Positions 23,574 through 34,624 of a DNA stretch of 64,000 bases are shown here, one piece after another. The position numbers were made by a program, and so were the translations under genes. Positions within the stretch are counted from its first letter, which is position 1. Every line of letters begins with the position of its first letter. The stretch comes from Odontocerum albicorne (Eukaryota > Arthropoda > Insecta > Trichoptera > Odontoceridae), in NCBI GenBank assembly GCA_949825065.1, contig OX463854.1:13367112-13431111 (forward strand), written 5' to 3'. The notes under the pieces are model-generated. The model was not told the DNA's origin. It saw only the letters and a list, made by a program, of their open reading frames with translations, and ran no database searches.

Positions 23574-23742
23574 TTGAATAATTGAATGGTTGAAGTAAAA
23601 TAGGCGCTAAGTACCAAAAAAAAAAAAAACCTAAGTATGCAGTTTCGTTATATATCAAATGTCATATTTAATGAAACTGCATACTTAGTTTTTTTTTTTT
23701 TGTACTTAGTGCCTATTTTACTTCAACCATTCAATTATGCAA
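23574..23742. mobile_element. snap-back MITE
   Basis: Two arms of about 75 bp are near-perfect inverted copies. The left arm has AATTGAATGGTTGAAGTAAA, TAAGTACC, an A14 run and TAAGTATGCAGTTTC; the right arm carries the complement, ending ACTTCAACCATTCAATTATG. A loop of roughly 20 bp separates them. It lies about 250 bp upstream of the gene A start codon. No target duplication was identified with confidence. Confidence 0.88.
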
Positions 23743-23869
23743 TTTTAATTAATAAAAAAAACGATTTTTCCAATTACTCCTAAATGTATTTAAATTTAAA
23801 ATTCGACACAATAGAAACATAAGCTTTCAAATAAATTTGTCATAAATAAAATGTGGACCTGTCTTGAAA

Positions 23870-24060
23870 CGACCTCCGTGGCCTAGTGGTAGGACGCTTG
23901 TCTGCCTATCCGGAGGTTGCGGGTTCGATCCCCGCTGGAACCCCGATTTTTTTTAAATAAGATTCCAGTCTGGTTTACATTTAGGGCCTATAAAAACATC
24001 TTTCTGGTTGGTTGGAAGAGATTGCCACATGGCAATAAACTCGCCAGGTAAAAAAAAAAA
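23870..24060 (+). mobile_element. tRNA-derived SINE, best copy
   Basis: The 5' head holds pol III promoter boxes: A box TGGCCTAGTGG (about 23879) and B box GGTTCGATCCC (about 23922). A tRNA-unrelated body follows with ATTCCAGTCTGGTTTACATT, CTGGTTGGTTGGAAGAG and the highly conserved 3' segment CCACATGGCAATAAACTC, then GCCAGGTA and an A-tail of ten (24051-24060). The acceptor stem does not pair, so this is not a tRNA gene. Related copies are at 24841, 25549, 31140, 31891, 46953, 60931 and 63228. Confidence 0.85.
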
Positions 24061-24710
24061 TGGTTTAATACAGGTTATTTTGGTGAAATATTATAATATA
24101 AAAAAAACTGAAATTTGCAGAATTGAATATTTCAATTACGGAATGTTTTTTTTCAAATTTATTCCTGATATTTTTTCAATCAAATCAATAAAGTGTGTAA
24201 TGGAAACGAACAATAAACGAATCTGCGTTGTGCCTGAATATACGAGTATATCCTTTTTTAACAGGTTAATGAACTGAAAGTTCCTTTGTTCTTATTTTTT
24301 TGCAGCAAAATTCTCACCTTAAAATCCTCCTTCCACCCCATCATTTCCCTCACCTAACATTCCCTTCTCTCGTAAAATTCACAGTTAACGCTACCTGTAC
24401 TCAACATTTAACATAAACCTTGTAACATTAATATGCTCAAGACGCTCGTTCTTATGCTCGAGACTAGTGGAATATTTTATCCAGCTGGTATAAGGATATT
24501 GTATTATTATTGAAATTATAAGGAACAAAATCGGATATCTTTTATTAAATATCCATCTTCTTTAGTAATATAAAAATCAAATACATTTAAAATACAAATT
24601 TTATTCATTCGAATTGTATTTATCATCACATTCGATCGGTATAAGATATATTTAATTAAATAAACACATTTATCCTAAAAAACCAACCCACGTTTTATCG
24701 GTTCTGAGAA
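24061..24710. other. no gene seen
   Basis: AT-rich sequence between SINE copies. A TACGAGTA octamer is at 24241. No coding similarity. Confidence 0.45.
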
Positions 24711-24866
24711 GACGACTTCCATATTCAAGTTGATAAGACGACTTCCATAGTCAAGTTGATAAGACGACCTCCATAGTCAAGTTGATAAGACGACCTCCAT
24801 AGTCAAGTTGATAAGACGACCTCCATAATCAAGTTGATAAGACGACCTCCATAGTCAAGTTGATAA
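24711..24866 (+). repeat. 26-bp tandem array formed from a SINE 5' head
   Basis: Six units begin at 24711, 24737, 24763, 24789, 24815 and 24841, each of the form GACGACCTCCATAGTCAAGT plus TGATAA. The unit corresponds to the first 26 bp of the adjoining SINE, including its A-box region. The last unit runs straight into the rest of that SINE. Confidence 0.88.
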
Positions 24867-25017
24867 GACGCCTCTCTTCAAATCTGGGAGTTGCGGATTT
24901 GATTTCCGTTGGTACCTATATTTTTTTTAATAAATCCAGTGTGGCTTTCATACAAGGCTTGTTTAATACTTTTCTGATGGGTAAAAAGAAATTTTTACAT
25001 GCAAAAAAACCCATCAG
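24841..25017 (+). mobile_element. tRNA-derived SINE with expanded 5' head
   Basis: Following the 26-bp array come GGGAGTTGCGGATTTGATTT (degenerate B box), AAATCCAGTGTGGCTTTC, TTTTCTGATGGGTAAAAAG and the 3' end ACCCATCAGG. It is in the same order as the 23.87-kb copy but more diverged. Confidence 0.75.
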
Positions 25018-25548
25018 GTTGTACTTTACACAGTAAAAGCGTTATAATCGTATAATACAATAATCAAGAGTAATATTAGTGTGTGAAATTTGAACTAGGA
25101 GTAAAGGGAGACTGGAGAACATGACAAGTGACCAATAGAGTAAAACAAAAGGCATGTCAAAACTCTATATCAGTGGGACGTCTTACTCCAGGCGTTAGTA
25201 GGTTCGGTATATGCTTTTTTTCCACAATTTAAAAAAAATGTTATGGCTTAGATCTTTTTGCATATAAACGTGTTTTAATTTTTTTTTAATTAAATGAGTA
25301 TATTTTATAAACATATCTTATGTTCTTTCGTAAGGCGTGGTATTTCTCATTTTATGCGCATTAGTACGGGGCATATTTAAGAGCGTGGCAGTAATAATAT
25401 GTTTAAACCAGAATATCAATAATGATTTAAATGAAACTTTAATTTTTATCAAACCGTTGTGAATAAAAGGAATATGCCATTAAAATAATAATGCATAATG
25501 CTAAGTCCAGTATATTATATTGTATTATACTTTCACTGTGAACAATAC
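25018..25548. other. no gene seen
   Basis: AT-rich spacer between two SINE copies. Confidence 0.4.
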
Positions 25549-25725
25549 CACCTGGTGAGCTTATTACCATGTGGCAATATCTTCCAACCAACCAGAAATA
25601 TATAAAAGAGACATTTAGTGAAAATCAGACTGGAATCCTATTTAAAAAAAAGTCTGTGTTTCAACGGGAATCGAACCCGTAACCTCCGGACTGGGAGACA
25701 AGCTTCAACTAGGTCAAGGAGGTCG
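25549..25725 (-). mobile_element. tRNA-derived SINE
   Basis: On the minus strand: head with GACCTCCTTGACCTAGTTG, B box GGGTTCGATTCCC, body ATTCCAGTCTGATTTTCACT, GGTTGGTTGGAAGATAT, and 3' end TGCCACATGGTAATAAGCTC followed by ACCAGGTG. Same family as the 23.87-kb copy in opposite orientation. Confidence 0.82.
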
Positions 25726-26779
25726 TTAGTGTAGGTTGTTTGATATTCATCAAGATTTTTGTAACAATTCCTGCTTATTGTTAGTCGACTAGCCAATAAA
25801 TCGGGCTTTAGATTTAGGACAACCGAAGAAGACATGTCATTGGTTGTTCGTCGTGGTGCGTGTTTACAAGCCTAATGAACACAGAAAGGTGATTTTCGTA
25901 CTATGGGAAAACAAATTTTATTACCAACCAGGCCACGAAGAGTGTTATTTTTACAGAAAAACCAAATAAACATTTTTTTTAATATTCATTTAACTATCTT
26001 TGATATTAAATTAATAATATCTATACGATGAAAAAAACAATTAATAATGTAGGGTAAAAGTGATACGTTTTATTGTTTAAAATTCATTTAAAAGGCTTAT
26101 TGTGCATTCATTCCATATGAACGATTTTTTTAAACATAGTTTAAAATTAAACGTTAATATTTTTAAGGAAATCAAAAAAAAATACATTTTCTAAAAAAAA
26201 ATTTAACCGAATTTTGAAATTTACAAGAAAATATAAAAAAAAAGTTTAAATTTAAAAGACAAAAAAAAAACAAGTTATCAAATTTATTGTAATATTGGTT
26301 CGAAACGAACTATTGATATTCTAAAACAAACTCGTACAATTCTCCACTCTTTGATACTCACGTGCATTCACAAAACTAGCATTTATCTATTACGAAGCGT
26401 TTTACAATTCTGAGCTCTTCACAAAAATATTGTTATGTTTTCTAACGCATGAATTTATGGCACTTTTATTTATGTTTTCTATCTAGTCAACAACACATGT
26501 CAATTAAATGAAGCAAACACAACTTCACAAACACATAAATCCAAAATGTTAAAGTTTATATTTTAAATTAAATGATGTAGTGACAGAACCACTGAGTTAC
26601 ACAACTTTTTTTTAACAGTTACGTAATTCCACCAACTTCATATCGGTGAAGACGAACATATTTATCGAAACTAGCTAGCGGGAAATTTTACATCAACGTT
26701 ACGCACGCGTCGTATGACGTAGTATGACGTCATGGCCTTCGCGTGATATTTCGTTTCGCCAAAATATTGATATTATATA
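25726..26779. other. no gene; small CpG-rich spot with CRE-like sites
   Basis: AT-rich except around 26695-26760, where CGCACGCGTCG is followed by two tandem TATGACGT words, the second forming a perfect CRE TGACGTCA at 26725-26732. No open exon could be linked to it. Confidence 0.35.
26725..26732. promoter_or_regulatory. CRE/ATF-like palindrome
   Basis: TGACGTCA is the consensus cAMP-response element; a near copy (TGACGTAG) sits 10 bp upstream. Function is inferred from the motif only. Confidence 0.25.
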
Positions 26780-26784
26780 ATTAC

Positions 26785-26870
26785 ATCGGCACCGTTGGCC
26801 GATAGTTGGAATGCTTACTTCGTTCCCAGTTGTCACGAGTTCAGTTCCCGGATTGGTTCTACATGGAAGT
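26785..26870 (+). mobile_element. tRNA-like SINE head, different family
   Basis: GCACCGTTGGCCGATAGTTG resembles a tRNA 5' half with an A box, and GAGTTCAGTTCCCG resembles a B box at tRNA-like spacing. It lacks the body of the main SINE family. A decayed tRNA pseudogene is an alternative. Confidence 0.4.
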
Positions 26871-28416
26871 CTTTAGCTGTCTAAATGTATTGTTTTCTGG
26901 TGTTTGGTTGTTACTTTGCATTAAATTATCTTAATGGGGTGTCTGAGGAGTAGAATTTCGTCTTCCTTAAATAAATTGGTTATTTCAAATCGATCAAATA
27001 GGGTGGTCTACTATGACTTTTGCCGTTGTTGGTCATGTGGCGTGCAATTATCTGCCTCTCAATGTTAGATATATGGGTGGCGTGTACAGTTTTAGGAATC
27101 ACTTGACTACAACCCTTTTTGAGAGTTCTTATCAAAAATTTTATGAACACTTCACACATGAACAACACGACTACAAAATCCAGATGTGTTACTATCACAT
27201 ATCGGAAGATCTATAACGGTTTCTTTGAAGTTCATATTTATTTTGTAAGTTTTCTGCGGTGTTCTTACCAAACATGTTTTTATTAACATATGCGTATGTG
27301 GAATAGTAACTTATATATAGGCCGCAGCTACCACTTATGTATCTATTCTCACATTCAACTTACAAATGTTTATGTACGAGTATTTTTATCTATCAAAAAT
27401 AATAAGTTCGAATCCTTAGTGAGAGCACCCTTGAGGTAAGTCTGCTCTCTGAACGGTGCTTTATATATTGTCCTTTAATTAGTATTATTGCCTGACTTAC
27501 AAAAGTATGGAACATTCTTGGAAAACCTGTGTTATGATATATTATGTGACAAACTCCAAGATTTTTTCTATGTAAGCTCATCAGTATTGGCCATAAAGCC
27601 TTTGAGTTGGAATTCGTAAGAATTCGTTACCAAGTGAGTGACTTATATTACCCGAAAGAGCGCCGAACTGAACAATTTAAGTTTACTAGTTTTTTTCTGG
27701 TTTTGGTTCCATTGTTTGAATTAGATAACATTTATGTTTATTTTTTAAAAGTAAAAATCTGTTGATTTAAAATAAATGAAGACTTCTCATATTGCTATTT
27801 TACTATGCTTTTTTTATATTGTAAAAAAAAGTTTTTCAAGATAAAAGTTTAAAAAAACCCTTCTGCACATTCACGGAAATATTTGGGTGGAAAAACCACT
27901 CAAAGTGGATTTTATATGGTAAAGTGGGAATTCGAAAGGATCTTTATAATGTCAATATTACCCAACATGTACATCATTATGTTTAAAAAATCTTGTAGTT
28001 CGTTAAATACTAGCATATGTCACACTTGAAATAACTTACTCAAACAACTAAATCTGTCTATTGATTGACAGGGTTGTCCAATTGAACAATGTCATCAATA
28101 ATTTGAATTAAAATTTTCGCAGTGTATGTAGTGAATATTTAATAAATATAAAAATCTTTAATGCACTCAATCCGATCTATCAACATTGATATTGTTGTAT
28201 GTTGTTTTTTTTATAATTTATGTGTATTTAGCTTACCATATTTTTCATGTACTTGAACCCTTTTTTTTCACATTTGTCAATTATATTTTAAACAAACCAT
28301 GATAAACTTTTCTTAAATGATATTTTGAACAAAATTAGTTTTTGATTAAAGCTGTTTTTTGTACAAAATTATTACGAAAATAATGTTGAAACCAATTTTG
28401 TTTAATGTCATTATTC
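26871..28416. other. no gene recognised
   Basis: Open frames on both strands near 26980-27216 overlap one another and resemble no protein known to me. Codon structure and flanking splice signals do not single out an exon. Confidence 0.4.
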
Positions 28417-28425
28417 ATTCAAATG

Positions 28426-28726
28426 TTTTTTTTTCATTGAACAAAGTAATATATGGTACAAATATTGGCCAAGGCTATACCTATATACACATTTATTACT
28501 TAAATAATCTAATTTATATATTATAATTTATGAACTTACTGAATGTTATTTTCCTACATATCATTTTATTCTTATTTTTTATAATATTAACATATGATGA
28601 TTTTTTTAGAAATAATAAACACCTACATGCTATTTATAACTGGATAACAATTCTTAAAACTATTTTTTTCTCAGGAACAATTCCACTCATTCAGGCTACT
28701 TGTATTCCATCACATTCACTGAATTT
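28426..28726 (-). mobile_element. LINE 3' UTR insertion with target-site duplication
   Basis: Flanked by direct repeats ATTCAAATG (28417-28425 and 28727-28735). A T-run at the left edge is the poly-A tail of a minus-strand retroposon. The body (GGCTATACCTATATACA, AACACCTACATGCTA, ACTTGTATTCCATCACATTC) matches the 3' UTR of the insertion at 5641-6177. It is severely 5'-truncated and has no coding part. Confidence 0.8.
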
Positions 28727-28735
28727 ATTCAAATG

Positions 28736-29892
28736 ATAAAGCATACATTCGTATATGTGTTAAAATTATCGTAATTGTGATTTCTTATTTTCTACTCCTA
28801 AAATAGAGGATATTTAATAATTTGACTTTTTGAGTATGAAAGTAATAATGAATTGTATGGTTATCATTTTTTAAAGAAATTTAACAAGATATTTCACTGT
28901 TATTAAACAAATATAATACGAAAATACAGAGACAAGATGCCAAATAATCCATTTTTAATAAAAAACACTTCAATAATATTACTTTTTGAATAATTACAAC
29001 AACCTCCCAAAATAGTTAGTATTTAACAGTAATTAAATATTAGTAAAAGAAAGATTCAGGTGAAAAAAGGCCTGAAAGTGAAGTAAGAAGTACGTTTGAC
29101 AGGAATTCTAATCTGATACACCTAAACCTTAAGCCAGGAAGCTGATAATTTTGGTAGCTTCCACTTCCATAGTATAAAACTTTCTATTCTGTGTGATATT
29201 TTATGATGAAAAGTGTGGAGGGAATTTCTTAACAGCTCATGTGAGATATTAAAGTGGGATATACCCAAGCTACCAACAATAAACAGCCAAGCAACACCCA
29301 AGCTTTTGTAGGATACCGCTTTGAAACTTTTTATGTGCAAGTGGTTTCACTCAGTACGTGGTTTGACTGCATTTGTACCTTGCGGGAGAGCAAATCTTTG
29401 TTGAAAGTGTTCCCCTATAAGCTTACACAATATTTTTACTAAACAGCTTTAGAAAAAGGAAACTCTTAAACATGTGAGTTAGGGTCAAAAATGTACGAAT
29501 TGCAAAAATGTTCATATCCTGTAATTGAACTTTTTTAATGGAATTAACCATTTAAATTAAATCTACAGAAAACACTATAACTTTTTATTTTATGAAATAT
29601 AAAAACAAAGTAATAAAGTTTAAGTAGGACAATGTCTCAGATATAGGGCCAAGAACTCACACATCGAACATACCTGCAACATAGTGGACAAAGTACGATG
29701 GAGAAGCAACAAAAGCCGGTGCTGGCATGGCCATGTCAATATGATGTGTAGACAGAATTCCATACATGGCATTCCATTGCATGAGCTAATTCTTACCAAA
29801 CTTGACTATTCTTTAATTGTTTATTATGTTTTTTGTTCTCATCGTGTTGATAAATTAAACTGACAATCTTCTTCTCCCTGGCTCCATCCCAA
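28736..29892. other. no gene recognised
   Basis: AT-rich. A plus-strand stretch at about 29660-29750 weakly resembles a LINE tail (a W-GHV-like word) but is too short to call. Confidence 0.4.
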
Positions 29893-30270
29893 CTCATTGT
29901 TTGCGAAGACTGTTGTGGTCAGCTCTCCTCGTCCTCAGGTTGTGCGCTCTTCTGTCCCGGACTACGTCCCCCAGGCCGTGCCTCTGCATCAGGTTTCTTT
30001 TTGCACCACCCATGAATTTTTTGGCCTTCCTCTGGTTGTTATTCGAGGAAGACCCATGGAGATTGCCTGGTTCACAATGGATTCGAGTGATCTGCGTCCA
30101 ACGTGCCCATACCATCTCAATCGCCTCTCGTCTATCTTGCTGTTGATGTCTGTAACACCCAAGCTTCCACGAATGCGTGAGCTTCTTATTTTGTATCTTA
30201 GGGACACACCTGCTGTCCATCTATGCATGCGCATTTCAGCAGTTTCTAGTTGCCTAGAGTAAGAGTTATA
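29893..30270 (-). pseudogene. LINE RT ORF, C-terminal tail with frameshift
   Basis: The minus strand reads QLETAEMRMHRWTAGVSLRY, IRGSLGVTDINSKIDERRLR, WYGHVGRRS and TTRGRPK, then switches frame into GGAKRNLMQRHGLGDVVRDR and ends with RTRRADHNSLRKQ. This order (TAEMRMLRW..RLRWYGHV-RR..RGRPK..DVVRDRRAWR..RRADP) is a widespread insect LINE C-terminus. It differs from the 14/33-kb family. A single frameshift near 30000 and loss of the RT domain make it nonfunctional. Confidence 0.85.
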
Positions 30271-31139
30271 CTCGTACATCGTCCAGCAATTAATTATCAA
30301 ACGTGCATAATAAATTAAACCGACAATAAATTATCTAACGTGCATAATTTTTTTAATGTTTATTTTATTTTTTAATTAATCATTATTTATTTAAAACAGT
30401 TAGTTATGAAAAACTCAATTCATTACTATATTTTCGATGTACTTATTATGTAGTTTCAAACTAACATTTAATAAACCTACTCTACCCAAAATTAGTGTTT
30501 GAAAAATTATCGTTTTTTTTTTCAAATATTCATCTTATTACAAATTTTAGTTCCTTCATTATTATGTTTTCAACCATGAAATTTAAGCATTTAAATCGAA
30601 ATAAGCTTTCACGCAAGCGAGTTCCATCTAAGGCTGGTTTTAAGCTAGTTTAAAATTAGAAATTTAATAACGCGTTAATAAATGATTCTCGATCAGAAGC
30701 AATGTAATGTGAACATTACCAATTTTAGCATTAAATGTAATTGTACGAAATTCGTAATAAATTGTACATATATATTTTATAGCCTTAATATTAAAAATCA
30801 ACAATTTCTAGAAAAAAACCTGTTCAGTATATTTTCGGTTCTCACTACTTACTGTAAAGTTTTTTCATATATTCCCTAGCTTGTGAAACTTTTACTTTCA
30901 AACTTGTTTCTAACTAATGAAACTTTTACTTTCAAACTTGTCTCTTACTTAAAATATTACTCATTATAAGCAAAACTTATTATTTTCCATCTTCACCTTC
31001 GTCTTTTACATTAGACCTTTGAAATGTTAGCATCAGATCTGCTTTTTTTTAGTTCCTCAATCTTATTTTTGGAGGTATTCTTAGAAAACTGCTGTCAGTG
31101 GACAATAATGCATTCCATGTAGATAACTGCTGTACAACT
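30271..31139. other. no gene seen
   Basis: AT-rich. Short direct duplications occur (TCTAACGTGCATAAT-like words at about 30298 and 30333; AATGAAACTTTTACTTTCAA near 30890 and 30920). Confidence 0.4.
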
Positions 31140-31268
31140 TCCTTGATTTACTTGGTAAGATGCTTGTTTCCTGGCCCGGAGGTTGCGGGTTCAATTCCTG
31201 CTGAAATCTAGATTTAAAAAAAAATCAGTCTTTTTACTTAAGGCCGCTTAACAACTTTTTGGTAAGTT
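31140..31268 (+). mobile_element. tRNA-derived SINE, 3'-truncated
   Basis: CTTGGTAAGATGCTTGTTTC, then GGAGGTTGCGGGTTCAATTC (B box) and a diverged body AAATCAGTCTTTTTACTTAA. The conserved 3' CACATGGCAAT segment is absent. Confidence 0.7.
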
Positions 31269-31291
31269 ACATAAATACGGTATATAAATAA

Positions 31292-31329
31292 AGTGTAATC
31301 TGGCGACAATACGGCCGCCAGATTACACT
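31292..31329. repeat. 14-bp perfect inverted repeat (hairpin)
   Basis: AGTGTAATCTGGCG (31292-31305) is exactly complementary to CGCCAGATTACACT (31316-31329) with a 10-base loop. It may be the relic of a palindromic mobile element. Confidence 0.8.
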
Positions 31330-31671
31330 ATATACAATGGAAGTGTTATAAAATACAATACTACCATTTTGCACATGGCTTTGAATGTGTTTTTTGCATT
31401 TAATAAATTTAATAAATTAATTCTCTTAAGAAAATATTTTACTAATTAAAAAGGTAGTATATTAGAATACTATAACCGGTAACCTTTCAATCTTCAAGCA
31501 TGTAGAAGCTACTTTTTTTTTCAAACGAAATGACCGACCATCTGCTGTTTTAGTCGTGTAGGGATTGTTTTTTTGGAGGCTATTGGTGTATCAGTATTAT
31601 ATTTCCGAGATAGTCATACATTATTCATTTATGTGGCACACCTCAACGTATCCGAACTGGTGATGTGCACA

Positions 31672-31760
31672 TGCTGAAAAGCACAGGCGAGAGTTAACAC
31701 ATTCTTCGGCCTCATTAATCAAGTCTTCGGATTTGGAATCGCTGAATAAGAACATTACTC
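31672..31760. repeat. dispersed short repeat, copy 3 of 4
   Basis: GGCCTCATTAATCAAGTCTT followed by GGAATCGCTGAATAAG matches the pattern at 4516, 20930 and 60090. Confidence 0.35.
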
Positions 31761-31890
31761 GTACAAGATATACAAATGCAAGTGTTCATTTTCGTATGTT
31801 AATACGCCTACAAAATATTATAACAAACTTCGAGAAATAGGCTATTCAACACATTAACGTATGATTTTTACAACATGTCATCCCGCTGAT

Positions 31891-32067
31891 GACCTCCATG
31901 GCGTAATTGATAAAGCAATTGTGTTTCAAACCGGAGCTTGCGCGTTTGATTACCGTTTGTAACAATTTTTTTTAATGTATCAGTCAGTTCGTCACCAGAG
32001 GCCTCTTTAACTATTTTTTCTGATTGGTTCGAAGAGAATATCACATAGCAATGAACCCACCAGATAT
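31891..32067 (+). mobile_element. tRNA-derived SINE
   Basis: GACCTCCATGGCGTAATTGA (A-box region), TTGCGCGTTTGATTACC (degenerate B box), TTTCTGATTGGTTCGAAGAG and ATCACATAGCAATGAACCC followed by ACCAG. Full length but diverged from the 23.87-kb copy. Confidence 0.78.
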
Positions 32068-33315
32068 CCAGTCATGGAAAGCACAGAGCCAACGATGCCA
32101 TTCTTTCCTATCACGACACACTTTCTTCAAACTCTCATTTTCTTCTGCAGTTACTCTTGGTTTTATTATTTAAATTAAAGTATTATTTTCATGATCTTTC
32201 TTTTCAACGCCATTTATATATCGTCACCATTGGTGAGCCCTTAGCAAAATATCCGATACCAAAATATCATGACTCAAAGGGATGGGGTAAACCCGTTTTT
32301 TTAGAATACAAATCGTTTTTTTATGAATCGAAAAATGGTTTTTCTCTAAACTGACGTTTTAATTCTTAATTTTCATTATACTGACTTTCTAATGTATTTT
32401 ATGATTTGTATCTATCTTTAAATAGGCCAAGATCTACTGTGAATTAATACTACGAGTAATTACGAACATTTAATTTTATGTATAAAAAAAATCGAAAATC
32501 ATATTATCATATACCCCATCCCTAGTCAATGTAGACTTACGTAGTGACTTTTGACGAACGTCGCCAAATATTATTTGATTTTAACAAACTGCCACATTTT
32601 TGCTAATTCGTAACAAGATGTATTAATTTGTCATTATCGTTAGTTTTATGTAATGTATTTACCATAATAACTAACTGTTTATTAGAATCGAGGCTAATAT
32701 TAAAGTTGATAAAATAATTAAAATTACTGAACGTCGTTATAAGGTTGTATTGGGGCAAATTTGTGAAACGTCACAGGGATCATGCTACATTTTCTTAAGT
32801 ATAAGCGTTACTTATAATAACTATGTACAAGTATACGAGTATGTTCGTATAGAAAAAAGGTAAACGCGAGGGGATCTATTTCATTTTTTTTGTAAATTCT
32901 TGTATTTGTTTGTAAATTCTAAATATTTACATTAAATGTAAACACCACATGAATGAGCAAAGTTTTAAATTTGCTGAAATGATTAACTTTTAATCATATC
33001 TCAATTTTAATATTTTACTTAAGTTACATACATTTCTTAAATTTACATATTCAGTCTTTTAACAAATCAAAACTTAAATTATTATTTATAAACATGTTAT
33101 AAATTTTAATAATAATGATAAAATGACAGAAAGCAGCGATGTTTAGAGAGTGGACTCGCCTCAAGAGCGCTCTAACTCGGGAATGTAACATTTTCTTATT
33201 AACAGATTACAGATATTACAATGAATAAAATAAGTTACGTATAAAAATTGTCATAGGTAGCTGTAACCATCAGATTTGGTGCTTTTCCATATACTTTTTT
33301 GCATATGTACATTTA
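32068..33315. other. no gene seen
   Basis: AT-rich. TACGAGTA-type octamers are at 32451 and 32834. Open frames present resemble nothing recognised. Confidence 0.4.
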
Positions 33316-34305
33316 AATTATCTTCTTCTTCTCAGTGTTATGTCAGGTCCCCCCAACGTTGAATATCACTTGAGAGTAGACATATTTCTCCCCAGCAGCC
33401 CGAAAAATGTCTCCAACGCCCCTTATGCCAGTCCAATCACGTATATTGCGGAGCCAGGAGATTTGCCTCCTGCCACCACCTCTTCGGCCTTCTATTTTGC
33501 CTTGGATGATCAGGTGCAGTAATTTGTACTTTGCTCCTCTAAGTACGTGACCGAAGTAGGACACCTTTTGGATTTTAATATAAGTCAGCAACTTTCTATC
33601 AACGTTGGCTCTTTGAAGAACCCTTGTGTTGCTGACCATATCCGTCCAGGATATCCGTAGCATTCTCCGGTACATCCACATTTCGAATGCTTCCAGTTGG
33701 TTCATACTACTAACTTTGTGGGTCCATGATTCCACTCCATACAATAACACTGACCAAACGTAGCATTTGACTAACCATTGTTGAAGTTTCAAGTTTAGAT
33801 TACCATCGCAGAATACGCTTCTCATTTTATTAAAAGTCGCACGAGATGATTCAATTCTGCACTTGACTTTGGTTTCTGGACCGAGGTCTTCTACTAAGAT
33901 ACTTCCGAGGTATTTAATGTTCTTCACTCTCTCTATATCAGCACCGTTCAATGTAAGACGTGCTCCTGCGTGATCCTGCGGGGCAAACACCACGAACTTA
34001 GTTTTACTCACGTTAATGTTCAGCCCCAGCCTCACTGGCTTCATTAATTCTATCTACAAGCGTTTGAAGGTCGTCAATACTGCCAGAACAACCGCATCAT
34101 CTGCGTACCTGGTGTTATAGACGCATACACCATTCATTTTGACCCCCAGATTCAAGATATATAGTGTTTCCTTGAAAACTATATCAGAGTACAGATTGAA
34201 TAACATAGGCGACAAAATACAACCTTTTTCGACTCGACGTTGAATTGGTATGCCTTTCGATTTGTTATTTTCCAATTTAATGACAGCTTCTTGGTTCCAG
34301 TACAG
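33316..34305 (-). pseudogene. LINE reverse transcriptase with YADD, 5'-truncated
   Basis: Read from 34305 on the minus strand: NLYWNQEAVIKLENNKSKG, then RRVEKGCILSPMLFNLYSD (RT motif B region), then RYADDAVVLA with the catalytic YADD (codons at 34096-34107). Two small frameshifts (about 34085 and 34035) lead to GLNINVSKTKFVVFAPQDHA and a clean frame to 33343: VKNIKYLGSIL, SVLLYGVESWT, EAFEMWMYRRMLRISWTDM, KVSYFGHVLRG and QISWLRNIRDWTG. The stop is followed by an AAG-rich simple tail, typical of some LINE 3' ends. The endonuclease and N-terminal RT are missing. It is the better copy of the family at 14053; the clade cannot be settled by eye. Confidence 0.92.
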
Positions 34306-34556
34306 GTTTTTTAAATGAACAAAATTATAAATTTACATAATTTCTTCGCGTTTTCTTCTGTACTTTTTGAATCAGACTATCTTCAAGTGTTAATAATTTT
34401 ACAAATATAGATAATTTTTTTTAAATCAGTTAAATAAGCCGATGTCTGTTATAAATAGAAAAAACATATATTTATTAATTTAAGTTATATAGTTTGGTTC
34501 GATCTTTTTAATATTATAGGCTTTCTCCTTATTTTAATTTTCCTAAAGGAAATACT

Positions 34557-34562
34557 TTTATT
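34557..34562 (-). terminator. candidate polyadenylation signal of GNAT gene B
   Basis: AATAAA on the minus strand, about 63 bp past the stop codon at 34625. Position and sequence fit a canonical poly(A) signal; other AATAAA-like words are common in this AT-rich DNA. Confidence 0.45.
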
Positions 34563-34624
34563 CCTTCAATCCAATAAAAAGTAATGTTAAAAAATTAATC
34601 TAATAATTACATCAATAAAAATTG

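Noticed and set aside
23870..23945. tRNA gene
   Set aside because: A and B boxes are present, but the acceptor stem does not pair and the same head is attached to a common body at other loci, so it is a SINE.
26980..27216. Overlapping open frames on both strands
   Set aside because: They are mutually antisense, resemble no known protein and have no supporting splice or repeat evidence.
29660..29750. Another LINE tail (W-GHV-like word on plus strand)
   Set aside because: Only a few residues fit and no second conserved block follows.
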